From Treponema sp. (GTDB lineage: Bacteria; Spirochaetota; Spirochaetia; Treponematales; Breznakiellaceae): a DNA stretch of 7,244 nt. The stretch is taken from NCBI GenBank assembly GCA_031259515.1, contig JAIRLK010000399.1, forward strand, positions 1-7,244, in the 5' to 3' direction. This document shows positions 1-6,074 of the stretch, piece after piece (position 1 is the first letter of the stretch; every line of letters starts with the position of its first letter). Below the pieces are notes generated by a model. The model searched no databases. It worked only from the letters and a program-made list of their open reading frames with translations, and was not told the origin of the DNA. The position numbers and the translations under genes are program-made.

Positions 1-2
1 TG

Positions 3-566
3 TATTGGACTTTTTTCAAGATAGGGTGCCTTACCTTTGGCGGGGGATACGCCATCCTGCCCATCCTTGAACGGGAGCTTATCCAAAAGAAAGGCTGGAC
101 CACCCTGGACGAGGTGATAGATTACTACACCATCGCCCAGGTAACGCCGGGAGTCATCGCCGTCAACGTCTCCACCTTCATCGGGTATAAGCGCAAGGGC
201 GCCATAGGCGGCGTGGTGAGTACCCTGGCGTTTATATCCCCTTCCTGCGTCATCATTACCCTTATCGCCGTTTTCCTGAGTAATTACCAGGACCTGCCCT
301 TGGTACAGCACGCCTTTGGCGGTATACGGGCGGCGATAGGGGCCCTGGTTCTGGACACGGTGGTCAAGATGATCCGGGGTTTTTACCGGGACCTTAAGGC
401 GGCGATCCTTTTTGTCATGGTCCTGGGGATTTCCGCAGTCTTGAGCCCCTCTCCGGTATTGGTGGTGATAGGCGCGGGGATCGCCGGGTTCATCCTCTAC
501 CGGGGCGGGGATACGCCTCATACCGGGAACCGGCGGGACACTACGGAGGGGGAGGGCGGCGCATGA
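3..566 (+). CDS. ChrA-family short-chain transporter subunit, first of a pair (5' end outside window)
   Basis: The frame is open from the window edge, so the start codon and a few N-terminal residues are missing; 187 codons are visible, close to the roughly 180-190 aa of short-chain CHR proteins. Near the start it shows FKIG followed by TFGGGYAILP, the CHR-family glycine-rich signature, then AQVTPGVIAVN and FISPS, also typical. Several hydrophobic stretches indicate a polytopic inner-membrane protein. Family knowledge: CHR proteins are anion transporters, best known for chromate efflux, and short forms work as pairs of two homologous halves. The stop codon overlaps the next start (ATGA), so the two are almost certainly co-translated. 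The real substrate in this organism cannot be told from sequence; chromate is only the family label. Confidence 0.88.
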   Translation, partial: YWTFFKIGCLTFGGGYAILPILERELIQKKGWTTLDEVIDYYTIAQVTPGVIAVNVSTFIGYKRKGAIGGVVSTLAFISPSCVIITLIAVFLSNYQDLPLVQHAFGGIRAAIGALVLDTVVKMIRGFYRDLKAAILFVMVLGISAVLSPSPVLVVIGAGIAGFILYRGGDTPHTGNRRDTTEGEGGA

Positions 567-1096
567 TCTTCCTCGTTCTTTTTTGGGAATTCTTCAAGAT
601 GGGTCTCTTTTCCATAGGCGGAGGGCTTGCGACGCTGCCCTTCTTGTATAAGCTGGCCGCTTCCTATCCCTGGCTGGCTGAGGAAACCATCCCCGACATA
701 GTAGCGGCCGCCCAGTTTTCTCCCGGCGCCATCGGGGTCAACCTGTCTCTGTTTACGGGATTCCGCTGCGCCGGCGTTGCCGGGGGCCTTACGGCTGCCC
801 TGGGACTTATCACCCCTTCAATCATCATCATTATCATCGTGGCCCGGATGTTTTCGAGCTTTAAGGAAAACCGGACGGTCAAGGCGGTATTTTCCGGCCT
901 CCGTCCCGCCGCCGCCGGCCTCCTTGCCGCGGTTACCTGCACGCTGATCCGCACATCGCTCTTCAACGCCGGCCTGTTCCGCTGGCGGGAGGCCGTCCTT
1001 TTCACGTTGCTCTTCATCGCCATATACCGCTTTAAGAAACATCCGGTCCTCTACATAGCCGCCGCCGGCGTTACCGGAATCATTCTGGGTCTATAA
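563..1096 (+). CDS. ChrA-family short-chain transporter subunit, second of a pair
   Basis: A complete 177-aa membrane protein homologous to the preceding one. It has GGGLATLP at residues 19-26, AQFSPGAIGVN at about 50-60 (matching AQVTPGVIAVN upstream), an LITPS motif and an IIIIIIV membrane core near residue 85. The start ATG at 563 overlaps the upstream TGA by four bases, and a purine-rich GGAGGGGGAGGG stretch at 546-556 lies just before it. This supports translational coupling and fixes the start. The likely product is the second half of a heteromeric CHR transporter in the inner membrane. Its C-terminus ends in a hydrophobic segment with no extra domain. The gene converges on the thioesterase gene with only 34 bases between the two stops. 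Transported anion unknown. Confidence 0.88.
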   Translation: MIFLVLFWEFFKMGLFSIGGGLATLPFLYKLAASYPWLAEETIPDIVAAAQFSPGAIGVNLSLFTGFRCAGVAGGLTAALGLITPSIIIIIIVARMFSSFKENRTVKAVFSGLRPAAAGLLAAVTCTLIRTSLFNAGLFRWREAVLFTLLFIAIYRFKKHPVLYIAAAGVTGIILGL

Positions 1097-1130
1097 CCTC
1101 GCCTGCGGACCTCTTTTGTTTTCCGCCTGC

Positions 1131-1535
1131 TTAACGTGGTGACGATTGGTGTTCCGCCAGGAGCTTCTTCTTATCTTCCGGAAGGGGGGCGCTCTTGTTT
1201 TTCTGAAAATCGAAGTAAACTACCACCGCCTTGCCCTTAGTACAGAGCCTGCCTTCCTGCCAGGCTTCGTGGCAGATGGTGAAGGATTTGACGCCTATCC
1301 TGCCTATGCAGGTGCGCAGCTCCACATCGGGCTGAAAGAATATCTGATCGATAAAGTCATACTCGGTGTGGGCCATGATGAGCGGCAAGGTTCCATGAAC
1401 AAGGTCGAGATTAGGATCGAAGATGCTGAAAAGGGGGTTCCGGGCCAGCTCAAACCAGCCGGCCAAAACCACGTTGTTAATGTGTCCCAGTCTGTCAATG
1501 TCGCCGAACCGGGGGGTAACCATCGTTGTAAACAT
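1131..1535 (-). CDS. Hot-dog fold acyl-CoA/acyl-ACP thioesterase (4HBT/YbgC-like)
   Basis: A 134-aa protein, the usual size for a single hot-dog domain. The N-terminus carries RFGDIDRLGHINN (residues 9-21), the signature of the 4-hydroxybenzoyl-CoA thioesterase superfamily. Asp14 aligns with the catalytic Asp of that family and GHINN opens the long central helix. The later stretch ending in KGKAVVVYFD is the usual last beta strand. The start at 1535 is preceded by GAGGAAG about 7 bases upstream; the internal Met5 has no such site. The gene lies 41 bases downstream of leuD on the same strand, so it is probably the last gene of that operon. It would hydrolyse a cytoplasmic acyl-thioester. The substrate is unknown, and a direct role in leucine synthesis is not implied by the sequence. 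Confidence 0.85.
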   Translation of the reverse strand: MFTTMVTPRFGDIDRLGHINNVVLAGWFELARNPLFSIFDPNLDLVHGTLPLIMAHTEYDFIDQIFFQPDVELRTCIGRIGVKSFTICHEAWQEGRLCTKGKAVVVYFDFQKNKSAPLPEDKKKLLAEHQSSPR

Positions 1536-1576
1536 TAGTTTGCTTCCTCAAGTAAGTTGGTATTCTGCCTGTCATT

Positions 1577-2101
1577 TTAATAGTGAGACGCCGCGTATTC
1601 AACCCAGCCGCCCGATTCTACCAGGGTCCGCTCAAAGCCCTGCAGGGTGAAGGGAACGGTCTTCTCCAGCCCTCCGGCTGTGAAGGTGAATGTTTCCGCC
1701 CTGATGTCTACCGTCAGGGTAGTTTCCCGTCCGGCAAAGTCCCTGAAGATTTCGTCCAGGACCGCCTGCGGCAGTTCCGCCGCGATCATGCCGCAGTTAT
1801 ACATGTTCTGCCTGAAGATCCGGGCGAAGCTTTCGCCTATGACGATGTTGATGCCGTTTACCTCCAGAACCCAGGGGGCGTGTTCCCGTGAACTGCCGCA
1901 GCCAAAGTTCCCTCGGGTAACGATGGCCCCCTTGCCGGCTGCGTCCCGCCGGCTCTCAAAGCCGGGGAGCTTGAGGTCTTCCAGGATGAAGGGCTTGAGG
2001 GCTTCCCGGGAATTTTCGGTTAAGTATTTTGCCGGGATGATTTCGTCGGTATTGATGTCGTTCCGGTCCAAAAACAATACCGGCCCGCCAAAGGTTTTCA
2101 T
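1577..2101 (-). CDS. leuD: 3-isopropylmalate dehydratase small subunit (LeuD-type aconitase swivel domain)
   Basis: 174 aa, the length of the short LeuD class that works with a separate large subunit. It begins with the family pattern DRNDINTDEIIPAKYL. The swivel-domain signature GNFGCGSSREHAPW is at residues 64-77 and SFARIFRQN at about 91-99. The start at 2101 follows an AAGGAGGA ribosome site and lies nine bases after the leuC stop, so the two form one operon and one enzyme. Known role: with LeuC it interconverts 2-isopropylmalate and 3-isopropylmalate in leucine synthesis. The substrate loop here reads YLTE (residues 26-29), matching neither YLRT of studied homoaconitases nor YLV(Y/M) of studied isopropylmalate isomerases. 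The annotated substrate is therefore the family default; related C5-C7 hydroxy-acid dehydratase activity remains possible. Confidence 0.87.
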   Translation of the reverse strand: MKTFGGPVLFLDRNDINTDEIIPAKYLTENSREALKPFILEDLKLPGFESRRDAAGKGAIVTRGNFGCGSSREHAPWVLEVNGINIVIGESFARIFRQNMYNCGMIAAELPQAVLDEIFRDFAGRETTLTVDIRAETFTFTAGGLEKTVPFTLQGFERTLVESGGWVEYAASHY

Positions 2102-2110
2102 GCTTCCTCC

Positions 2111-3403
2111 TTATAAATCTTCCGGTAATGCGATGCGTCCCGCGACTGCCGCCGCCGCCGCCGCCGCAGGGCTCATCAGGTGGACCATACCGCCTCTGCC
2201 CATGCGGCCGTAGAAGTTCCGGTTCGTGGTGGAGGCGCAGACTTCGCCTTCCGCCAGGACGCCGTTGGACATGCCAAGACAGGCCCCGCAGGTGGGGTTG
2301 GTAACGCAGAATCCGGCGTCCATGAACGCCGTGATAAGCCCTTCCGTCAAGGCTTGCGCGTACACGGCAGGGGTGGCCGGGGACACGATGGCCCGGACGG
2401 CGCCGGCGATCTTCCGGCCTTTTAGGACCGCCGCCGCCGCCCGCAGGTCCTCTATGCGGCCGTTGGTGCAGGACCCAATATAAACCTGGTCTACCGGCGT
2501 CCCTTTGAGTTCCCTGATGGGTTTGACCTGATCCGGCTTATAGCTTACCGTGGCCAGCGGTTCCAGGCTTGAGCAGTCTATGTCTATTGTCTGATCGTAG
2601 AGGGCGTCGTCATCGCTCCGCCACCTTTCAAAATCCGCCAGGGCTTCCGCCTTTGAAGCGTAGGTTTTGTCCCCGGCGGGGCCTATGAAGGGCCAGAGGT
2701 AGTCCACCGTGATCCGGTCAGGCAGACAGACCCCGGAGGTTCCCCCGGCTTCCACCGCCATGTTGCAGAGGGTCATGCGTCCTTCCATGCTCATCGCGTC
2801 CGTTACCGCCCCCCGGAATTCCATCACCTTGCCGGCCGCGCCGGACGCGGTGAGCCTGGCGATAACCTGGAGGATCACGTCCTTGGGATATACGCCCTGC
2901 CTCAAGGCTCCATTGAGGTTGATCCTGATGGTAACCGGCGGCTTGAACGCGCAGATCCCCTTGAGTATGCCCACCTCCAGATCGGTGGTCCCCACTCCGG
3001 CGGCAAAGGCGCCAAAGGCCCCGTGGGTGCAGGTGTGGCTGTCCCCCATGATGACGGTGAAGCCTGGCCGCACAAAGCCTTTTTCCGGGAAAATGGCATG
3101 GCAGACTCCGTTCCGGCCTATATCGAAGAAGTCGGTTATACCATGCCTCCGGGCCCAATCCCTGAGTATCTTGCCCTGTTCGGCGGTCTTGGAATCTTTA
3201 GCCGGGCTAACATGGTCTATCACCGCCTTGATCTTCGCGGGATCAAAGACCCGATCCATGCCCTTCGAGACGAGGTCGTTGATGGCGATAGGGGTGGTGA
3301 TTTCATGACAAAACACCCGGTCCAGCCCAAGCGCCCAGGTATCGTCCGCAGGCTTATCCCGCAGGTGGGCTTCGAAGATCTTTTCCGCTAAGGTCTTTCC
3401 CAT
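2111..3403 (-). CDS. leuC: 3-isopropylmalate dehydratase large subunit (LeuC-type aconitase)
   Basis: 430 aa when started at MGKTLAEKI (ATG at 3403), matching the short LeuC class of about 420-430 aa. That ATG has GGAGGA four bases before it. The frame stays open upstream to 3484, but the Met codons there lack a ribosome site and the extra residues do not resemble the family. Aconitase features are present: GDSHTCTHGAFGAFAAGVGTTD at 120-141, YIGSCTNGR with Cys312, and NPTCGACLGM with Cys372 and Cys375, the three ligands of the [4Fe-4S] cluster. The C-terminus SPAAAAAAAVAGRI is a run of seven alanines encoded by a GCG repeat, where homologues have a similar but less repetitive Ala/Ser-rich helix. 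It pairs with LeuD downstream. leuA and leuB are not in the window. Confidence 0.9.
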   Translation of the reverse strand: MGKTLAEKIFEAHLRDKPADDTWALGLDRVFCHEITTPIAINDLVSKGMDRVFDPAKIKAVIDHVSPAKDSKTAEQGKILRDWARRHGITDFFDIGRNGVCHAIFPEKGFVRPGFTVIMGDSHTCTHGAFGAFAAGVGTTDLEVGILKGICAFKPPVTIRINLNGALRQGVYPKDVILQVIARLTASGAAGKVMEFRGAVTDAMSMEGRMTLCNMAVEAGGTSGVCLPDRITVDYLWPFIGPAGDKTYASKAEALADFERWRSDDDALYDQTIDIDCSSLEPLATVSYKPDQVKPIRELKGTPVDQVYIGSCTNGRIEDLRAAAAVLKGRKIAGAVRAIVSPATPAVYAQALTEGLITAFMDAGFCVTNPTCGACLGMSNGVLAEGEVCASTTNRNFYGRMGRGGMVHLMSPAAAAAAAVAGRIALPEDL

Positions 3404-3477
3404 ATAATCCTCCGGTTGCATCATAGTCAAAAAGTTAAGGAGGGGGAAGTCTCCGCTTGAAATATCGTTACATCCGA

Positions 3478-3506
3478 TTGACAAAATTTATCATGTCTGC
3501 TAAGGT
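3478..3506 (+). promoter_or_regulatory. Probable sigma-70 promoter of the tRNA-Met gene
   Basis: A perfect -35 box TTGACA (3478-3483) is separated by exactly 17 bases from TAAGGT (3501-3506), which keeps the three most conserved -10 positions (T1, A2, T6). The predicted start near 3513 would leave a short leader before the tRNA 5' end at 3525. The weak -10 is compensated by the consensus -35 and ideal spacing. It points away from leuC, so it serves the tRNA. No equally good promoter for leuC is visible on the opposite strand. Confidence 0.55.
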
Positions 3507-3524
3507 ATTCAGCATAATCCGTGC

Positions 3525-3597
3525 GGCGGCATAGCTCAGTTGGTAGAGCAAACGGCTCATATCCGTTCGGTCATTGGTTCAAGTCCAATTGCCGCTA
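3525..3597 (+). tRNA. tRNA-Met (anticodon CAT), elongator type
   Basis: The full cloverleaf can be drawn by eye. The acceptor stem is GGCGGCA/TGCCGCT with a G1-U72 wobble; the D stem is GCTC/GAGC with loop AGTTGGTA; the anticodon stem AACGG/CCGTT (3551-3555 with 3563-3567) closes loop CTCATAT, giving anticodon CAT at 3558-3560. The variable region has five bases, and the T stem ATTGG/CCAAT closes loop TTCAAGT. The discriminator is A3597. CCA is not encoded (AAA follows), so it must be added after transcription. A paired 1-72 position excludes initiator tRNA. G1-U72 with 5' GGCGG resembles the elongator Met tRNA of Bacillus. A CAT-anticodon tRNA-Ile modified to lysidine is the alternative, judged less likely. 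Confidence 0.93.
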
Positions 3598-3600
3598 AAA

Positions 3601-3609
3601 TTTTTTTTT
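3601..3609 (+). terminator. T-run directly after the tRNA, possible terminator
   Basis: Nine consecutive T begin three bases after the tRNA discriminator base. There is no separate hairpin between tRNA and T-run, so the tRNA's own acceptor and T stems would have to serve as the structured part. A second run of seven T (3622-3628) follows. This is plausible as the end of a monocistronic tRNA transcript but is not proven by the sequence. Confidence 0.35.
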
Positions 3610-3713
3610 CCGGTTAGTGTCTTTTTTTCACCTGTAAATAGGAAGTTGTTAGTTATTCCGTGTTTTTGGCGCTTCCTTCCTAATTAGGTAGAGCGGCTCT
3701 CTAGGTATAGATG

Positions 3714-3719
3714 TATAAT
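3714..3719 (+). promoter_or_regulatory. Consensus -10 hexamer TATAAT overlapping the alternative ALDH start
   Basis: A perfect TATAAT lies 9 bases before the preferred ATG at 3729. There is no recognisable -35 box 16-18 bases upstream, so it may be chance. If used, transcription would begin at about 3726, giving an almost leaderless mRNA and excluding the ATG at 3711. A 10-bp palindrome CCTAATTAGG at 3679-3688 lies just upstream and could be a regulator site, but it is short and AT-rich. Confidence 0.25.
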
Positions 3720-3728
3720 GAGGTATGT

Positions 3729-5264
3729 ATGAACGAGGCTGAATTCAAGGTTACCATTGCGGAAGTGGTGGAAAAGATTCTGGCGGCGCGGAAAGCTCAG
3801 GTTTCCTGGGGCGCTCTTCCTTACCGGGAACGGGCGGAAAAGCTGAAGCAGGCCGGACGCTATCTTTCCGGGCATATCGACGACATCACCGAGGTAATAC
3901 ACCGGGAAAATGGCAAGATCCGCCTGGACGCCCTGGCGGCGGAACTCCTGCCTGCGGTAATGGGGCTTTCGTTTTACCTCAAAAACGGAAAGAAGTTTCT
4001 CGCCTCCCAGGGCATATCCGGCGATAACATCCTCATGTTTAATAAAAGGAGCCGGATGATCTACAAGCCCTATGGCGTGGTGGGGATCATCTCGCCCTGG
4101 AACTACCCTTTCGCTATCCCTTTCTCGGAAGTGGTCATGGCGCTTCTGGCGGGTAATGCCGTGATCCTCAAGACAGCTTCGGTTACTCCGGGAGTAGGCC
4201 GCGCCCTGGCCGCCGTCTTCGCCGCCGCCTGCCTGCCGCCCGGCGTCTTTTCCTATGTGGAGCTTCCGGGGAAAGATGCGGGTACGGCTTTTATAAACGG
4301 AGGAGTGGACAAACTCTTCTTTACTGGCTCCTCCGCTACAGGGAAGGAACTCATGGCCCTGGCCGCTCCCCGTCTTCTGCCCCTGGTCCTGGAACTGGGC
4401 GGCGCCGACGCCGCGATAATCTGTGGCGATGCCGACTTGGACCGGGTTGCGGCGGGTATTGTCTGGGCGGGTTTCTCCAACGCTGGCCAGTCGTGCGGCG
4501 GAGCCCAGCGCATCCTGGTCCATAGGAGCGTCTATACCCCTTTTCTGGACAAACTCTGCGCCCTGGTACGAAACCTTCGCCCGGCGGAAAACAGGGATCA
4601 TGAAAAGGGTTTCGATACCGACCTTGGGCGCATGACCACCCTTAAGCAGAAGAAGGCGGTTCGGGAACAGGTAGCCGCCTGTCTTGCCGAGGGCGCGAAC
4701 ATAGCCGCGCAAAGTCCCGGCGGCAGCCTGTGGGATGATGAGCTTCTTGCCCCCGCCATCGTGCTCACCGATGTGACGGACGAAATGCCCGTCATGACTG
4801 GGGAAATCTTCGGCCCGGTGGTGGCGGTAATCCCCTGGGAAAACGACGACGAAGCCCTTGCCATCGCCAACGCTTCCTCCTACGGCCTAACCGGATCGGT
4901 CTGGTCTCGTAATGGAAGCCGGGCCGTCCGCCTTGCCGCCGGTATCAACGCCGGCGCGGTTATGATAAACGATCATCTCATGTCCCACGGTCTCGCCGAA
5001 ACACCCTGGGGCGGTTTTGGCGATTCGGGTCTGGGACGGACTCACGGGCTTCAGGGCTTTCGGGAGATGCTTAAGGCGCAGGTAGTGGTCAATGACATCC
5101 TGCCGGGGGTTAAGCGCAACCTCTTTTGGCAGCCCTACTCGGAAAAGGTGTATCGCGGCATACGGGACATCGTTTCTTTCCTGGCGGGTCCCGGCCTAGC
5201 CCGCCGCCTCAAGGCGATTCCGGGAGTGTTGGGGATTTTCTTTCGGTACTGGAAGAAGAAGTAA
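3729..5264 (+). CDS. NAD(P)+-dependent aldehyde dehydrogenase with basic C-terminal tail
   Basis: 511 aa from the ATG at 3729, which has GAGG at 3720-3723. An in-frame ATG at 3711 would add six residues but overlaps a TATAAT sequence and has a weaker site. ALDH superfamily features are complete (numbering from 3729): SPWNYPF with Asn125, LKTAS with Lys148, the FFTGSSATGKE Rossmann loop, LELGG with general-base Glu222, NAGQSCGG with catalytic Cys256, and GEIFGPV with Glu359. It should oxidise an aldehyde to the acid in the cytoplasm. After the normal C-terminal region there is an extension of about 45 residues, partly hydrophobic and ending FFRYWKKK, like ALDHs that act on lipophilic aldehydes at membranes. 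The exact substrate is unknown. It stands alone between a tRNA and an AT-rich accessory region. Confidence 0.9.
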   Translation: MNEAEFKVTIAEVVEKILAARKAQVSWGALPYRERAEKLKQAGRYLSGHIDDITEVIHRENGKIRLDALAAELLPAVMGLSFYLKNGKKFLASQGISGDNILMFNKRSRMIYKPYGVVGIISPWNYPFAIPFSEVVMALLAGNAVILKTASVTPGVGRALAAVFAAACLPPGVFSYVELPGKDAGTAFINGGVDKLFFTGSSATGKELMALAAPRLLPLVLELGGADAAIICGDADLDRVAAGIVWAGFSNAGQSCGGAQRILVHRSVYTPFLDKLCALVRNLRPAENRDHEKGFDTDLGRMTTLKQKKAVREQVAACLAEGANIAAQSPGGSLWDDELLAPAIVLTDVTDEMPVMTGEIFGPVVAVIPWENDDEALAIANASSYGLTGSVWSRNGSRAVRLAAGINAGAVMINDHLMSHGLAETPWGGFGDSGLGRTHGLQGFREMLKAQVVVNDILPGVKRNLFWQPYSEKVYRGIRDIVSFLAGPGLARRLKAIPGVLGIFFRYWKKK

Positions 5265-5349
5265 GGACTTGATACTTTGCGGATCACCTTCGAGAATTAT
5301 AAGAAACGGTTTTTACATATTTAAGAAAAAGAGGTAACATAGGCTTAGG

Positions 5350-5366
5350 ATTTTTTGATAAAAAAT
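5350..5366. repeat. AT-only inverted repeat downstream of the ALDH gene
   Basis: The stem ATTTTTT/AAAAAAT closes over the three-base loop GAT. It might weakly terminate transcription from either side, but a stem of only A-T pairs is a poor terminator and the surroundings are AT-rich. The rest of 5265-5413, between the ALDH stop and the antitoxin remnant, holds nothing else I can recognise. Confidence 0.2.
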
Positions 5367-5413
5367 TCACAAACCAACTTAACTAATATAGACAAATAGA
5401 TTATTATATAAAC

Positions 5414-5594
5414 ATGAAAACATTATCTTTGGCAGAAGCAAAAACTCATTTTTCCGCAATTTTAAGGGCGGTAATAATTCCATATGAAACTTGGAAAAGT
5501 CAAAAAAAAGGCAACTTGGCACACTGGAAGGAACGGTTACCGTTAATTTTCCAAAGATTTTCTCATGGCCGATGAGGAGTTGATAAATTCATGA
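5414..5594 (+). pseudogene. Decayed type II antitoxin (Phd/YefM-like)
   Basis: The ATG at 5414 opens MKTLSLAEAKTHFSAILRAV, the N-terminal DNA-binding half of Phd/YefM antitoxins. The next residues, IIPYETW, belong normally some 20 codons later, so the middle (usually ESGEEV...KP.AV-like) is missing. The frame then ends at 5575 after 53 codons. Restoring one A in the A-run at about 5505-5512 and one G near 5556 gives RQLGTLEGTVTVNF, PKDFLMADEELINS and a stop at 5592-5594 that overlaps the toxin ATG as ATGA, the normal arrangement for such pairs. This is strong evidence for a former antitoxin damaged by one internal deletion and two single-base losses. No ribosome site is obvious before the start. 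It should not make a working antitoxin; sequencing error could explain the two single-base changes but not the internal loss. Confidence 0.75.
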
Positions 5595-5758
5595 ATTATC
5601 TGGTAGATACTCATATTTTATTATGGTCATTTATTGAACCGAAAAAATTAACGGAAAATATAAGACGAATATTATTGGATGAAGATAATACTATTTTTTA
5701 TAGCCAAATAAATTTATGGGAAATATCAATAAAATATGGATTAAAAATAATGTTTTAA
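5591..5758 (+). pseudogene. Truncated VapC/PIN-domain toxin
   Basis: MNYLVDTHILLWSF opens with the first conserved acidic residue (Asp6) of PIN ribonucleases, and LWEISIKYG at about residues 42-50 contains the second (Glu44) of the usual set. The frame stops after 55 codons (KIMF-stop), whereas this family is about 125-130 aa. The distal half, with the remaining metal-binding Asp residues and last strands, is absent and cannot be found after E1 or E2. Known role of the intact family: Mg-dependent RNase toxin restrained by its antitoxin. GAGGAG in the dead antitoxin's 3' end lies 11 bases before the ATG. The break lies 16 bases before repeat element E1. Predicted inactive. Confidence 0.75.
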
Positions 5759-5774
5759 TTAAAAAACGCCCAAC

Positions 5775-5959
5775 TTCGCGTAATGTCCCGGCTGTATGCG
5801 ACGGTTTGACCGCCTGAATAAGCAAATGCGTAACATTTCCAGGGCCGACAAAATGTACCGGAGCAATGGCGTGGGAATGGAGCGTAGCGGAATGACCTAG
5901 CCAGCCGGAACCCCGAGCCGCCTACTGGCGGCGAAGCGTGAACAGGACTGTTAGGCGAA
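5775..5959. repeat. Structured repeat element E1 (185 bp), inverted relative to E2
   Basis: A GC-rich block in AT-rich surroundings. Its ends are imperfect inverted repeats: TTCGCGTAAT (5775-5784) against GTTAGGCGAA (5950-5959), then CTGTATGC (5792-5799) against GCGTGAACAG (5936-5945). Inside is a hairpin GCCGCC-TACT-GGCGGC at 5917-5932, plus a weak AAATG/CATTT centre at about 5824-5837. Read on this strand it aligns along its length with the opposite strand of E2. Shared blocks include CCGGCTGT, GCAAATGCGTA, CAAAATGT.CCG and AACAG-two bases-CTGTTA.GCGAA.TGCC. It contains no convincing ORF. Candidate identities are a MITE/REP-like element, an integron attC-like site or a structured RNA. Confidence 0.7.
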
Positions 5960-5968
5960 ATGCCCGCT

Positions 5969-6008
5969 AAATTTTTTGACAAATTTTTGGCAAATTTTAG
6001 AGAAATTT
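5969..6008. promoter_or_regulatory. Phased A/T tracts upstream of the yhfC-like gene
   Basis: AAATTT cores begin at 5969, 5981, 5992 and 6003, that is every 11-12 bases, near one helical turn. Such phasing is a known cause of intrinsic DNA bending and often lies upstream of promoters. A TTGACA (5976-5981) falls inside the first units, but no -10 box follows at the right distance. The promoter of the downstream gene cannot be fixed because the whole stretch 5960-6074 is AT-rich. Confidence 0.35.
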
Positions 6009-6074
6009 GTTTGAAATATGCAATATATTGATATAAAAAATATAACATGGTAAAATATAATCGGAGGCAATAAA

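Noticed and set aside
1105..1126. GCGGA...TCCGC hairpin between the convergent ChrA and thioesterase genes as a terminator
   Set aside because: Only five base pairs with a 12-base loop and no proper T-run on either side.
2709..3308. 199-codon open frame on the + strand inside leuC
   Set aside because: Lies wholly antisense to conserved LeuC residues, with no motif and no ribosome site of note.
3404..3524. T-box or leucine attenuator ahead of leuC
   Set aside because: No T-box sequence, leader peptide rich in leucine codons or convincing terminator/antiterminator pair was seen; only a weak GGAG/CTCC pairing near 3440-3457.
3684..4712. Long open frame of 342 codons on the - strand opposite the aldehyde dehydrogenase
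   Set aside because: The + strand frame has the complete ALDH signature set; the - strand peptide has no recognisable motif and is the usual shadow of a GC-rich gene.
5785..5951. E1 and E2 as directly repeated attC sites in the same orientation
   Set aside because: The AACAGGACTGTT string is in the same orientation in both, but it is nearly palindromic; the internal blocks and the spacer asymmetry match only with one element reversed.
6056..6061. TATAAT just before the yhfC-like gene as its -10 box
   Set aside because: Transcription would start after the GGAGG ribosome site at 6063-6067, removing it from the mRNA; in DNA this AT-rich the match is expected by chance.
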